This document shows, in pieces, positions 7,837-15,830 of a DNA stretch of 64,000 nucleotides; the first letter of the stretch is position 1, and every line of letters starts with the position of its first letter. A model generated the notes under the pieces. It saw nothing but the letters and a program-made list of their open reading frames with translations. It searched no databases and was not told the DNA's origin. This stretch comes from Ruegeria sp. 6PALISEP08 (GTDB lineage: Bacteria; Pseudomonadota; Alphaproteobacteria; Rhodobacterales; Rhodobacteraceae), in assembly GCF_001238295.1 (NCBI RefSeq), contig NZ_LGXZ01000001.1, positions 434,001-498,000 on the forward strand, written 5' to 3'. A program made the translations under genes and the position numbers.

Positions 7837-9090
7837 TCAGATATTGTGAGCGGCCAGCCCGGCGATGGACATCAGGGCCAACACCATGCCCATCCCCAAT
7901 TTGACTCGAAAAATCAAGACCCCAGCCAGAATAGTTAAGCCCAAAGCTGTGAAGTCCAGCTGAGAAAGTTGCGGCACGGGTATTGCCAGCGGACCCCAGG
8001 ATATGTGTGGGACTGATTCGAATAGAACGTTCAGGGCAAACCACACGGAGAGGTTGAGAATCACGCCTACAACAGCCGCAGTGATGCCATGAAGAGCCGC
8101 TGACAGGCGCGGGCGTGTGGCCAACCGATCCAGATAGGGGGCAGCCAGAAATATCCACAGAAAGCAAGGCACAAATGTAGCCCAAAGCGCGACGGCCCCT
8201 GCAGCCAGCGCCAGGCCGAAACCTCCGCTCAGCGCGCCCGCAAGCATCGCAACAAATTGCGTCACCAGAATCAGTGGGCCGGGTGTCGTTTCGGCAAGAC
8301 CCAACCCGTCAATCATCTGGTCTGTGCTGATCCAGTGATACTGATCCACAACCGTTTGCGTCATGTAGGCCAACACCGCATAAGCGCCACCAAAGGTAAC
8401 AACGGCCAGTCGCGCAAAGAACCATCCCAGATCGCTCAGCAATTGATGACCGCTGAGGGTTAATGCAACCAGCGGGCCCAGCCAAAGCGGCAGCCAGATA
8501 GCGGCCGTTCGGGCAGAGCGTGCAAGCTGCGATGTTTGGTTCGGCTCAGGTGGTTCGAACGGGCCCCTGAATGTCGCATATCCCCAAAGTGCGGCAGCAA
8601 AAATGATCAACGGGAAGGGCAGGTTCAGCAAGAAAATGGACAGGAAAGACAGCGCAGCGATGATGCGATGATCCTTGTCCGTCATAGCCTTGCGCGAAAG
8701 GTTGCGCAGCGCTTGCAGGACGATCACGATGACGGTCGCCTTGATGCCGATAAAAGCCGACTGCACCAAAGGAACATCTCCGAACGCGACGTAAAGCGCG
8801 ACCAGGATCGCGATAATCAAGGCTCCGGGCAAGACAAACAAGCTGCCAGCAATTAAGCCACCGGTGACCCCACGCAAGCGCCAGCCGGCATAGGTGGCCA
8901 GTTGCATCGCCTCGGGGCCCGGCAGCAACATGCACAGTGACAAGGCGCGCAGATAGGTCTGTTCATCCAGCCAAGGTCGACGTTCAACCAATTCCTGATG
9001 CATCAGGGATATCTGTGCCGCCGGACCGCCGAATGACAACAGGCCGATACGACCAAATACTTTGACCAACTCATTCAGTGTCGGCGTCAT
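7837..9090 (-). CDS. chrA: chromate efflux transporter ChrA
   Basis: A 417-residue integral membrane protein of the chromate ion transporter family, the long form with two tandem CHR domains. Domain one starts at VFGRIGLLSFGGPAAQI with downstream LPGPEAMQLATYAGW; domain two repeats the pattern at FFARLAVVTFGGAYAVL and ETTPGPLILVTQF. It expels chromate using the proton gradient. Its ATG overlaps the stop of the rhodanese-ChrB gene, indicating a two-gene operon. Confidence 0.92.
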   Translation of the reverse strand: MTPTLNELVKVFGRIGLLSFGGPAAQISLMHQELVERRPWLDEQTYLRALSLCMLLPGPEAMQLATYAGWRLRGVTGGLIAGSLFVLPGALIIAILVALYVAFGDVPLVQSAFIGIKATVIVIVLQALRNLSRKAMTDKDHRIIAALSFLSIFLLNLPFPLIIFAAALWGYATFRGPFEPPEPNQTSQLARSARTAAIWLPLWLGPLVALTLSGHQLLSDLGWFFARLAVVTFGGAYAVLAYMTQTVVDQYHWISTDQMIDGLGLAETTPGPLILVTQFVAMLAGALSGGFGLALAAGAVALWATFVPCFLWIFLAAPYLDRLATRPRLSAALHGITAAVVGVILNLSVWFALNVLFESVPHISWGPLAIPVPQLSQLDFTALGLTILAGVLIFRVKLGMGMVLALMSIAGLAAHNI

Positions 9091-9902
9091 GTGTGACGCT
9101 CCGCCGGCCAGTCATGGCTTTCATCAAAGCCGTCGCGGGCCCAGCGATACAGGGCGTCATAAACAGACAATCCTGCGTCCAGATTTTCGTGATCATCACG
9201 GTATTGGCGGGATAGTCCGACCGAAATGGCCAGCAATCCCGCGGCTTCTGGTGCGAGGTCATGTCGATTGGTGTCTGCTGCGCGAACGACGGTTGCCAAA
9301 CGATCCAGCGCGGGCAAGTGCAGGTTGAACTCGTCGAGCATCGTATCAAATGTGCATTTGTCTGCGCGGTGGCTCCAAAACGTATCATTGATATCAAACG
9401 GGACCGCACCAAAGATATCGGCGACGCTTTGAACCTCTGACGGGGCGACGAATAAGAAACGTGCATTGGCGTCCACAAACCGGCGGATCAGCCAGGGGCA
9501 GGCAATTCTATCAATCTTGGGCCTATGTCGTGTGACCCATAGGGTTCCGCGGTCGTGGAACGGCGGAATAGCAGAGGCGGGAATACGTGGAGCGCCCGGC
9601 ATATCTCGCCATGCGTACATACCACCTTCCAGATACTCGGCCTGCTGACCCTCGCTTCGAAGCCATGACACGACACCCTGGCTCAGCTTTTTACCCTTTT
9701 GACAGATGATGACACTGGGGCGGTCCGCAATGACGTCAAGAAGCCCCGGAAGATCTTTGGCGGCATGGCGAACGGAGCCTGGGATGAAAAAAGGATCGTC
9801 GTCAAAGTCGGCATCCACGCAGATATCGACCAAGACCGGCGCCTGTGGCGTTCCGATCAGGCGCAATAGTTGTTTCGGTGTTATTGAATTGGGCGCGGCC
9901 AT
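9087..9902 (-). CDS. rhodanese domain fused to ChrB-type chromate resistance domain
   Basis: A 271-residue cytoplasmic protein with two modules. Residues about 7-100 are a rhodanese domain whose active-site loop starts at Cys67 (CQKGKKLSQG). Residues about 118-265 match the chromate-resistance ChrB C-terminal domain, with DRIACPWLIRRFVD near 131-144 and a conserved DxxRHD-type segment (AADTNRHDL). ChrB proteins sense chromate and regulate chrA. Here a rhodanese replaces the usual ChrB N-terminus, which may point to a sulfur-transfer or reductive role. Operonic with chrA. Confidence 0.85.
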   Translation of the reverse strand: MAAPNSITPKQLLRLIGTPQAPVLVDICVDADFDDDPFFIPGSVRHAAKDLPGLLDVIADRPSVIICQKGKKLSQGVVSWLRSEGQQAEYLEGGMYAWRDMPGAPRIPASAIPPFHDRGTLWVTRHRPKIDRIACPWLIRRFVDANARFLFVAPSEVQSVADIFGAVPFDINDTFWSHRADKCTFDTMLDEFNLHLPALDRLATVVRAADTNRHDLAPEAAGLLAISVGLSRQYRDDHENLDAGLSVYDALYRWARDGFDESHDWPAERHT

Positions 9903-10028
9903 GGCATGTCTCCTGAGCTATTTCGGATACATGCGAAACTTAGGCTGACGCCTCACGGGGCGTTCGCAATTTTACCCCATGGCTCTTGCTACAGTGCAAG
10001 CGCCGTTGGGGTCAAGATTGCTTTGGAT

Positions 10029-10460
10029 TCAGGCCCAGTCCAGTCTTTGCCCGGGCATGCAAACGGGCAGGGTGTCTGCGGGAAACTGGCCCAGTTCTTC
10101 AAAAAACGAGACGAAATCGAAGTGGTTATACGCCTCGACCATTTTGTTGTCCTTGAAGCGCGCCATTACCTGACCGGTCACTTCCAGCGGTGCGCCATTG
10201 TCGGCGCGGGACGTATGCACATGCAGGATGGCCGAGACCCAATCTTCGTTTTCGATAATCTTGGGCAGCTCTACCTTGATGTCACCGAGGATATGGCGGA
10301 AGGCCGTGACCAGATCACGGAAATCGTCAGCACCGACCTGCATTTCAGGAATCAGCCCTTCCGCCATTGTTTCAGGTGCAAAGAACTGATCGATCGCCTC
10401 GGTGTTTCCGTTTTCCCAAACCTCAGAATACCATGTTCTGAGTATCTCTGAATTTGTCAT
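10029..10460 (-). CDS. NTF2-like/SnoaL-type protein
   Basis: A 143-residue protein with the cone-shaped NTF2-like fold expected from the N-terminal helix (EILRTWYSEVWENGNTEAIDQFF) and later strands (SAILHVHTSRADNG, GQVMARFKDNKMVEAYNHFDFVSFFEELG). It resembles SnoaL/ester-cyclase-like proteins, which include polyketide cyclases and isomerases. The start at 10460 follows AGGAG by 7 nt. Substrate unknown. Confidence 0.7.
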   Translation of the reverse strand: MTNSEILRTWYSEVWENGNTEAIDQFFAPETMAEGLIPEMQVGADDFRDLVTAFRHILGDIKVELPKIIENEDWVSAILHVHTSRADNGAPLEVTGQVMARFKDNKMVEAYNHFDFVSFFEELGQFPADTLPVCMPGQRLDWA

Positions 10461-10549
10461 CCCAGTTCTCCTGTCCAAGTGAGGGCATGATGACAGGCAG
10501 GAATGAACAAACTCTGAATGCGCGCAGAGCAGGGCAATAAAATCAGACC

Positions 10550-10870
10550 TATTGGGGGTTATGCAGGTTTCTGTTGCCAGGTACCTGCGAACCCCGCCTT
10601 ACGCGGCTAGGCGCAAGGGCTTAGATTTCGGTCTTGTTACTGCTTACGCAGCAACTGCAACCGGAGCACGATTGTCGTTTGCAATTGTACTATTTTCGCC
10701 GGTAACGGTGGCAGACAGCCGAGACAAAGCTAACCCCTTTAGACGTTCGTCGATCCTGTTTCGGCCCCAAAATCCCCAAACGAAGGATGATTGGTGGAGC
10801 CGCCGGGTACCGCCCCCGGGTCCGATCCGCTTATTACGAGCGCGTTTATGTCCATAGTCCCGAAGGACAT
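10550..10870 (-). ncRNA. ssrA: two-piece (permuted) transfer-messenger RNA
   Basis: On the minus strand the acceptor half comes first and ends with CGGCTCCACCA (CCA at 10794-10792). The coding half begins at 10768 with GGGGCCGAAACAGGATCGACG. The 5' GGGGCCG pairs with CGGCTCC to form the tRNA-like acceptor stem, the hallmark of the circularly permuted alphaproteobacterial gene. The tag reading frame (GCA resume codon at 10682, stop TAA at 10646-10644) encodes ANDNRAPVAVAA. The coding half closes with a hairpin near 10552-10600. The outer ends are approximate. It rescues stalled ribosomes. Confidence 0.95.
10644..10682 (-). other. tmRNA tag reading frame
   Basis: Thirteen codons starting at the resume codon GCA and ending in TAA give the proteolysis tag ANDNRAPVAVAA. 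The tag ends in AA, recognised by ClpXP, and begins with the AND element typical of alphaproteobacteria. Confidence 0.95.
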
Positions 10871-10874
10871 GTCT

Positions 10875-10903
10875 TATATAGGTGAGGTGATGGGCGGATG
10901 CAA
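10875..10903 (-). promoter_or_regulatory. ssrA promoter
   Basis: On the minus strand TTGCAT (10903-10898) and TATATA (10880-10875) are separated by exactly 17 bp. Transcription would start near 10868, directly at the 5' side of the acceptor half. Confidence 0.75.
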
Positions 10904-10943
10904 ACTCGGAATCGCGTCTGAACCGCCCTAAATCTTAAGCCGG

Positions 10944-11306
10944 TTAAGACGCTTTGTGATAGTTCGCGGTAATCAGCCAAACCGCCAGAACCAGCTCAAT
11001 TCCCCCAAAGATCAACGCCTTGGCGAATGGCGGGTTGTCCAGTGCAATCGACACGAACCGGCCCAAAGCCGCCCCGGAATAGACAACGCCCAGCATCACA
11101 TAGGCCATCGGATTGTTCAGCCAGATCACGACAAGTCCGGTCACAACAAACAATCCGCCGACCGAGGCGCGCATCTCGGACAGTCCCATTGTGCTGTTGG
11201 TGGGCGCCAGATCCAAAGCAGACGCTGTGTGCGCCGGGGCCAGAAATCCAAACGCGCCGAACCCAACGGTCAGCAAGGCGGCGATGACGTTCAATGTTGT
11301 GACCAT
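10944..11306 (-). CDS. DUF4345-like membrane protein
   Basis: A 120-residue protein with four predicted membrane helices and the GLSEMRASVGGLFVVTG motif characteristic of DUF4345 proteins. It is the last gene of a minus-strand series (GntR regulator, SBP56 protein, membrane protein, TenA protein) and follows the tenA-like gene by 17 nt. Function unknown. Confidence 0.75.
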   Translation of the reverse strand: MVTTLNVIAALLTVGFGAFGFLAPAHTASALDLAPTNSTMGLSEMRASVGGLFVVTGLVVIWLNNPMAYVMLGVVYSGAALGRFVSIALDNPPFAKALIFGGIELVLAVWLITANYHKAS

Positions 11307-11323
11307 TCCGGCCCCCTTGTGGT

Positions 11324-11974
11324 TCAGGCCGCGTAGGCCGCGTCAAAGAAATCGCGTTCCAGTTCGACTGCGCGATGGAACAACCGCGTGACCTCGGCCT
11401 GTTCAGCCGCATCCAGCGTGGGCCAAACCTTGTCCAACTGGCAACGCAGATATTCGACCACGCTTTCAAAGCCTTCGCCCGCATGTAGCGTGATCCATTC
11501 GGCAAACCAGAAGGGCAAGCCGTCTTTGGGTGGATTTTCCGGGCTGGCCCAGCTCAGATAGACCCATTCGGCCACGACAAGCACGGCCAGCATGTTCTGG
11601 TATCGGCCAGAGGCTGCCGCCTCGGCCATCAGGTCCTGAAACGCCTGTGTGGCAGACGCGGGGTCAGTGCTGGGTTCTGTACCCAAAGCTTCCATGGCAC
11701 GCAGGAAATAGGTGTTCTCGGGGCCAGTGATCACCGCCAGAAACTGAGCGGCAGGCACGCTGTCTGCGAGTGTCGGAGCGTGCGCGATGGCACTGGCCAG
11801 CAGGCGCACAAACCCGTCTACGAACTGATAATCCTGCCGCAAGTACCAACGCATCTTGTCCTGAGGCAGGGTGCCGTCGGACAGTTCGCGCGTGAAGGCG
11901 TGGGTGGTGGCGGCCTGCCAATCGTTGTTCCTGCCCAGACGCAGCATTTCGGTTGGGCGGGTTTGGTCTTGCAT
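11324..11974 (-). CDS. TenA-family protein (thiaminase II/PqqC-like fold)
   Basis: A 216-residue all-helical protein. The core QDKMRWYLRQDYQFVDGFVRLLASAIAHAP motif is the TenA signature, and the C-terminal region ends with RLFHRAVELERDFFDAAYA, carrying the conserved Glu and FFD residues. The only Cys (RCQLDKVW) is not at the TenA-C nucleophile position, so this is probably the TenA-E subgroup. The start at 11974 has a GGAG 7 nt upstream; the open frame to 12112 is not family-like. TenA enzymes salvage pyrimidine moieties of thiamine; the link to its SBP56 neighbour is unclear. Confidence 0.8.
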   Translation of the reverse strand: MQDQTRPTEMLRLGRNNDWQAATTHAFTRELSDGTLPQDKMRWYLRQDYQFVDGFVRLLASAIAHAPTLADSVPAAQFLAVITGPENTYFLRAMEALGTEPSTDPASATQAFQDLMAEAAASGRYQNMLAVLVVAEWVYLSWASPENPPKDGLPFWFAEWITLHAGEGFESVVEYLRCQLDKVWPTLDAAEQAEVTRLFHRAVELERDFFDAAYAA

Positions 11975-12033
11975 TTGGAAGCTCCGTATTAGTCTTGCCG
12001 AAGACAAAGCGCGTTTCAAAACAAAGTACAAGG

Positions 12034-12687
12034 TCACCCGAGCGCGGACCAAAGGCCAAGACCTCCGACCAGAATAAGGCTCAGCGCCCAGATGAGTTCC
12101 AGGTTGAACCAACTGCGCGTCAGAACCTGCAGGCCCAGCCAGCGATAGACGGCGAAGGCCAGCAGACCTCCGCCCAGAACCATGGCGGCCGTGTGAAGCG
12201 CGGCGACACCCAGAACCAGTAGAGTGTTGGTTGTCATGATCCGCGAAATTGCTTGATGCCCAGCGTCCAGTTCATCAACGGCGCACAGACCCAGATAGAT
12301 TGGAACCAGCATCAGGGCGGCCCCGTGGGCGAGCGCGACGAGGAAAGACCATAACGCCAGTTTACTTGGAGGAATACGTGACAGAAAGCGGGGATGGCGG
12401 CGGGTGATGGCGATGAACAGCCCCATCCCGATGACGATCAGCGCAGCTCCGATTCGGATTTCTTTCTGATAATCGACCAGAACCGTCATCAGGGCAAAAG
12501 GCAGCAACACCCCCAGCATGGCCACGAAATGCCCGCCTGCCAAAGCCGCCAGCGCCTGCCATAGGGCGGATTGGCGTTGTTCCATCAAGGCAGATGATAC
12601 CGCCAGCGGCCAACCCATGCCGGGGTTCAGACCGTGATAGGCGCCACTCAGAACAACGGCCAGCCAAAGGCCGGCCGTTGATGTCAT
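12034..12687 (-). CDS. polytopic membrane protein, possibly a metal transporter
   Basis: About 217 residues with six predicted membrane segments. Conserved-looking histidines lie in or near helices: GAYHGLNPGMGWP, GGHFVAML and VALAHGAALML. This pattern loosely recalls NicO/HupE-type metal transporters, but I cannot place it in a named family. The start at 12687 leaves a 13-nt gap to the SBP56 gene; a GTG at 12744 would overlap that gene by 44 nt. Its position next to a copper-enzyme-like gene makes a metal-supply role plausible, by inference only. Confidence 0.6.
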   Translation of the reverse strand: MTSTAGLWLAVVLSGAYHGLNPGMGWPLAVSSALMEQRQSALWQALAALAGGHFVAMLGVLLPFALMTVLVDYQKEIRIGAALIVIGMGLFIAITRRHPRFLSRIPPSKLALWSFLVALAHGAALMLVPIYLGLCAVDELDAGHQAISRIMTTNTLLVLGVAALHTAAMVLGGGLLAFAVYRWLGLQVLTRSWFNLELIWALSLILVGGLGLWSALG

Positions 12688-12700
12688 CAAAACGTCCAAC

Positions 12701-14101
12701 TCAGACCGATGGGTAGCAGAAGCTGTCGGTCGAACAGTCTCCACCCTCTAATCGGATTTGGTGGCTGCGATAGCCGTCAGGGAACGCGACCCAGAATTTC
12801 GGATCCAGCGTCAGCCCGCCGTTCTCGCCAACATCCGCTTTGACCATGGCCGCGCCGCCTTCGCCGGGATAGAACTGATCGTCCCATGTGGAATAGAGCG
12901 AATTGGTCCAGTAGACGCGTTTGCCATCGCGGCTGATTTCAACCATTTGTGGGCCATAGCCAAAATTCTGACCATTCGGATGCTTGGTTTTCTTTACGAT
13001 CCCCCCGATTTCAACCATGCCCGCCAGTTTGGGATTCATCGGGTCCGACACATCGTATTGGTGCATCTCTCCTGTGCCCCAGCACGAGACGTAGAGGTAC
13101 TTGTCGTCCAGGCTGAGATCGATGTCGGTGACAAGAGGTGGCACAGCCGAAAACCCTTTGAGCAAATCTGGCAGATCATTCGGATCAGCAGGTTGCGGAT
13201 CGATGGTGATGGTCTTTTTGGCCTCGAATGTGCCGTCATCATTGCGCCACCAGGTGAAGATCGCACCTTGCAGGTTGGTGGTATCCACAACAACGCCACA
13301 GAACCCGTACTGTTTGACCGGGTCATGGGCTGGGCGGATTTCCAGCGCCATCTGGTGATTTTCGCCCAGATCGATGGTCTGGATGTTCGTCCGGTTGCGC
13401 AGGTTCCAGAAATGGATGCGATGGCCATATTTGTTCGACAGCAGATCTTCGGCAACGATCCCGTTTTCGAATTGCGGGGGCAGGCCCCATTCAGAGCTGA
13501 CCATGTAATCCCGCGGCAGGTTCCACCAGAAATCATAGTGCTTGTCCTGCACGCCGCGTTCGATCTCATAGCGCCCGATGATCTCAAAGCTCTCGCAATC
13601 CATGATGAAAATGCCCGGAGGTCCGTCGGTGCCGTCGGGACCACCACCGCCCAGTGTGCTGACATAGATGCCTTCGGGTCCGCAATGGATCGTATGCGGG
13701 CGGGAATACCCAGTCTTCGCAAAGACTTCTTCGGGTTCGATGATCTTGTGAATCTTCGCCTCGAGCGGGTTTTTAACATCAATGATGTATATCCGACTGG
13801 AGCGAATACCTGGGATGATCAGATAGCGTCGTTCTAAAAAGGCGTGCCCGGTCAGCGGTGACAAAGCGGATGAACACGCGTTCCAACCGAAATGGTGAAA
13901 CTCGTCGCCTTTCTCTGGCATGATCACCTGATGTACGATCTTCCCGAAATCGTCGGATGTCGGATCGACATTCACAACCGCCAGCCCGTCGGGCTGCGAA
14001 AAATCAGGGCTTAGCATCAAGGTGAAAGCAAGCGTTTCAGTGGGGCCCTCCATCGCAAGTTTGGCAGATGGATAAAAGGTTGGGTCCGGTCTAGTGTTCA
14101 T
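12701..14101 (-). CDS. SBP56 family protein, candidate methanethiol oxidase
   Basis: A 466-residue beta-propeller protein of the selenium-binding protein family. The conserved Cys76 sits in HHFGWNACSS, and the regions RPHTIHCGPEGIYVSTLGG, DFWWNLPRDYMVSSEWG and DIDLSLDDKYLYVSCWG are typical of SBP56. Bacterial members include copper-dependent methanethiol oxidase (MtoX), which turns methanethiol into formaldehyde, sulfide and peroxide. No signal peptide is visible, unlike a periplasmic MtoX. The start at 14101 follows GGGAGG. The dmdA gene lies 3 kb away. SBP56 membership is firm; the methanethiol substrate is inferred. Confidence 0.85.
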   Translation of the reverse strand: MNTRPDPTFYPSAKLAMEGPTETLAFTLMLSPDFSQPDGLAVVNVDPTSDDFGKIVHQVIMPEKGDEFHHFGWNACSSALSPLTGHAFLERRYLIIPGIRSSRIYIIDVKNPLEAKIHKIIEPEEVFAKTGYSRPHTIHCGPEGIYVSTLGGGGPDGTDGPPGIFIMDCESFEIIGRYEIERGVQDKHYDFWWNLPRDYMVSSEWGLPPQFENGIVAEDLLSNKYGHRIHFWNLRNRTNIQTIDLGENHQMALEIRPAHDPVKQYGFCGVVVDTTNLQGAIFTWWRNDDGTFEAKKTITIDPQPADPNDLPDLLKGFSAVPPLVTDIDLSLDDKYLYVSCWGTGEMHQYDVSDPMNPKLAGMVEIGGIVKKTKHPNGQNFGYGPQMVEISRDGKRVYWTNSLYSTWDDQFYPGEGGAAMVKADVGENGGLTLDPKFWVAFPDGYRSHQIRLEGGDCSTDSFCYPSV

Positions 14102-14214
14102 AACGTCCTCCCGTAAGTCATTGACCTTCAATTCATATTGAGAGTTCCGGTCTTGTCGCCGGGTGACATTCTACCTGCTCTTCTGCCTTTCGTCTTCTGA
14201 GTGCGTGTGCGCCT

Positions 14215-14946
14215 TTAGGCGGGTTTGCGTTTGCTCTCGACCACATCCTGAGCCAGCTGTCGGGTATAGTGTTCCAGATCGATCAGGGCTGAGTCCACGG
14301 TTTCAGCGTCTTGTGCCTCAAGCGCGTCGGCTATTCTGGTGTGTAGCGTAATGATTTCCTCACGGGACCGCGCCGTGAAGGTGATCATGTTCATCAGCGG
14401 CTGCATCGCTTCTACAGCTCCGGCCAGTTGGTAAGACAGCACCGGATTTTCCGCCCCGTCCACCAGCGCACGGTGAAAGGTGACATCCGAAGCGCAAAAT
14501 GCTTCATCCGTCAGACCGGGTTGGGACTGACGGAAAATCTCGGCTCGCATGGTGGCCAGTTGGTCCGCTGTGCGTCGCTGTGCAGACAACGGGGCGCAGG
14601 CTCTTTCCAGAGCATAGCGCGCCTCGCAGGCGGTATCGAAGCTGACGGCGTTCATTGACAGCAGCAGGGTCGAGGTCGTGACCTGCTGGGAATAGGCGTC
14701 CTCAAAACTCAGCCGGTTCACAAAAGCGCCGCCTGACGCGCCGCGTTGTGTGCGGATCAGGGATTGTGCTGCAAGCCGTTTCAACGCTTCACGCACGGTT
14801 GGGCGTGAGACCTGGAATTGATCGGACAGTTCAGCCTCGGAAGGCAGGCGTGCGTCGACGATTAACTCACCTGACACAATCGCATCCCGAATGGCTTGCG
14901 CGATCTGGGCGGACAGGTCAGCGGTTTTCCGGGGTGCGGCTTTCAT
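14215..14946 (-). CDS. GntR/FadR-family (FCD) transcriptional regulator
   Basis: A 243-residue regulator. The winged helix-turn-helix occupies about residues 10-75 (RLPSEAELSDQFQVSRPTVREALKRL), and the FCD effector domain follows, with the metal/ligand His pattern in DVTFHRALVDGAENP and IITLHTRI. It is the first gene of the leftward arm and faces the rightward DUF2182-DUF1326-DinB-dmdA-acuI arm. Two tandem 15-bp repeats lie between the arms. FCD regulators usually repress and are released by an organic acid or CoA ester; here a DMSP breakdown product would fit, but this is inference. Confidence 0.9.
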   Translation of the reverse strand: MKAAPRKTADLSAQIAQAIRDAIVSGELIVDARLPSEAELSDQFQVSRPTVREALKRLAAQSLIRTQRGASGGAFVNRLSFEDAYSQQVTTSTLLLSMNAVSFDTACEARYALERACAPLSAQRRTADQLATMRAEIFRQSQPGLTDEAFCASDVTFHRALVDGAENPVLSYQLAGAVEAMQPLMNMITFTARSREEIITLHTRIADALEAQDAETVDSALIDLEHYTRQLAQDVVESKRKPA

Positions 14947-14976
14947 CTTCAGGGGACCTTGGGCAAGTTTTTATTT

Positions 14977-15006
14977 GTCTGACATTTAAAAGTCTGACAT
15001 TTGAAA
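14977..15006 (+). promoter_or_regulatory. tandem 15-bp repeats, candidate GntR operator
   Basis: GTCTGACATTTAAAA (14977-14991) is followed directly by GTCTGACATTTGAAA (14992-15006), with 14 of 15 positions identical. Each carries the small palindrome GTC-T-GAC, extended to TGTC-T-GACA in the first copy, which resembles operators of FadR-type GntR proteins. The repeats lie between the regulator start (14946) and the DUF2182 start (15035). Confidence 0.6.
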
Positions 15007-15034
15007 AGCAAGGGAGTTGAGTCGGGAGGCCGAA

Positions 15035-15826
15035 GTGAGTCGTACGTGGCTGCGCAGCGGAATGTGGCTGGGCTTTTATGTCCTGATCCTATGGGCGTGG
15101 TGGGTCATGTTCTCGATGAGCCGGGAAATGGACCTTGATCTGATCGGTCGCCCCGGACCAATGGGACAGGCCATGGCGGCCATGGATCCGCGCATGGACA
15201 TGTATATGCCGATGGCCGAGTTTGGGCCGCTGTTCTCAATGTGGGCGATCATGATGGCGGCGATGATGCTGCCTACGCTTGTACCAACCCTGCGAAGCTA
15301 TGACGACCTGATCCGCAGCGCCAATGGCAGTCGTGCGGGCTGGATGGGCGTTCTAGCGGGGTACTCGATCGTCTGGGTTGGATTTGCGGCTCTGATCGCT
15401 GGAATTCAGCTGGTTTTGCTGTTTGGCGGTGTGGTCGATATGCTGGGCATAACCAAGTCCGGCTGGCTTGCGGGCGGATTGATGATCGCAGTGGGGGCCT
15501 TTCAGTTCACCCGTGCGAAAGAGGTCTGCCACGGAGTCTGTCACGCCCCTATGACCTATTTTCTGGGCCACTGGAAAACCGGCTTCGCGGGTGGTGTTCG
15601 CATGGGATTAGGCCTGGGCGCGTTTTGCGTCGGCTGCTGCTGGGGCTTTATGGCGCTGGGATTTGTGGGCGGTGTCATGAGCCTGTTGTGGATGGGTCTC
15701 GCGACGCTGTTCATGGTTTTGGAAAAACTCCCCCAGATCGGGCACGCGATAACGCGGCCCATGGGGTTTGCATTAATAGCGGGCGGTCTGGTCCTGCTCG
15801 TCTATCCAATTAGCTACGGAGGTTAA
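15035..15826 (+). CDS. DUF2182 membrane protein, putative metal-binding
   Basis: A 263-residue integral membrane protein. The start is a GTG at 15035, 5 nt after GGGAGG. The first extracytoplasmic loop is very rich in Met and Asp (PMGQAMAAMDPRMDMYMPM). The next helix carries MWAIMMAAMMLPT, and later come a CHGVCHAP motif and a CVGCC motif, all features of DUF2182, which has been described as a predicted metal-binding family. Met-rich loops often bind Cu(I). The next gene is DUF1326, a frequent partner. Function not established. Confidence 0.8.
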   Translation: MSRTWLRSGMWLGFYVLILWAWWVMFSMSREMDLDLIGRPGPMGQAMAAMDPRMDMYMPMAEFGPLFSMWAIMMAAMMLPTLVPTLRSYDDLIRSANGSRAGWMGVLAGYSIVWVGFAALIAGIQLVLLFGGVVDMLGITKSGWLAGGLMIAVGAFQFTRAKEVCHGVCHAPMTYFLGHWKTGFAGGVRMGLGLGAFCVGCCWGFMALGFVGGVMSLLWMGLATLFMVLEKLPQIGHAITRPMGFALIAGGLVLLVYPISYGG

Positions 15827-15830
15827 GCCA

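Noticed and set aside
10552..10857. 101-residue open frame on the plus strand
   Set aside because: It lies exactly over the ssrA gene on the other strand, whose tag and acceptor stem can be read; the frame has no family features.
12758..13837. 359-residue open frame on the plus strand
   Set aside because: Antisense to the SBP56 gene, whose protein motifs are clear. Long antisense frames are expected in GC-rich coding sequence.
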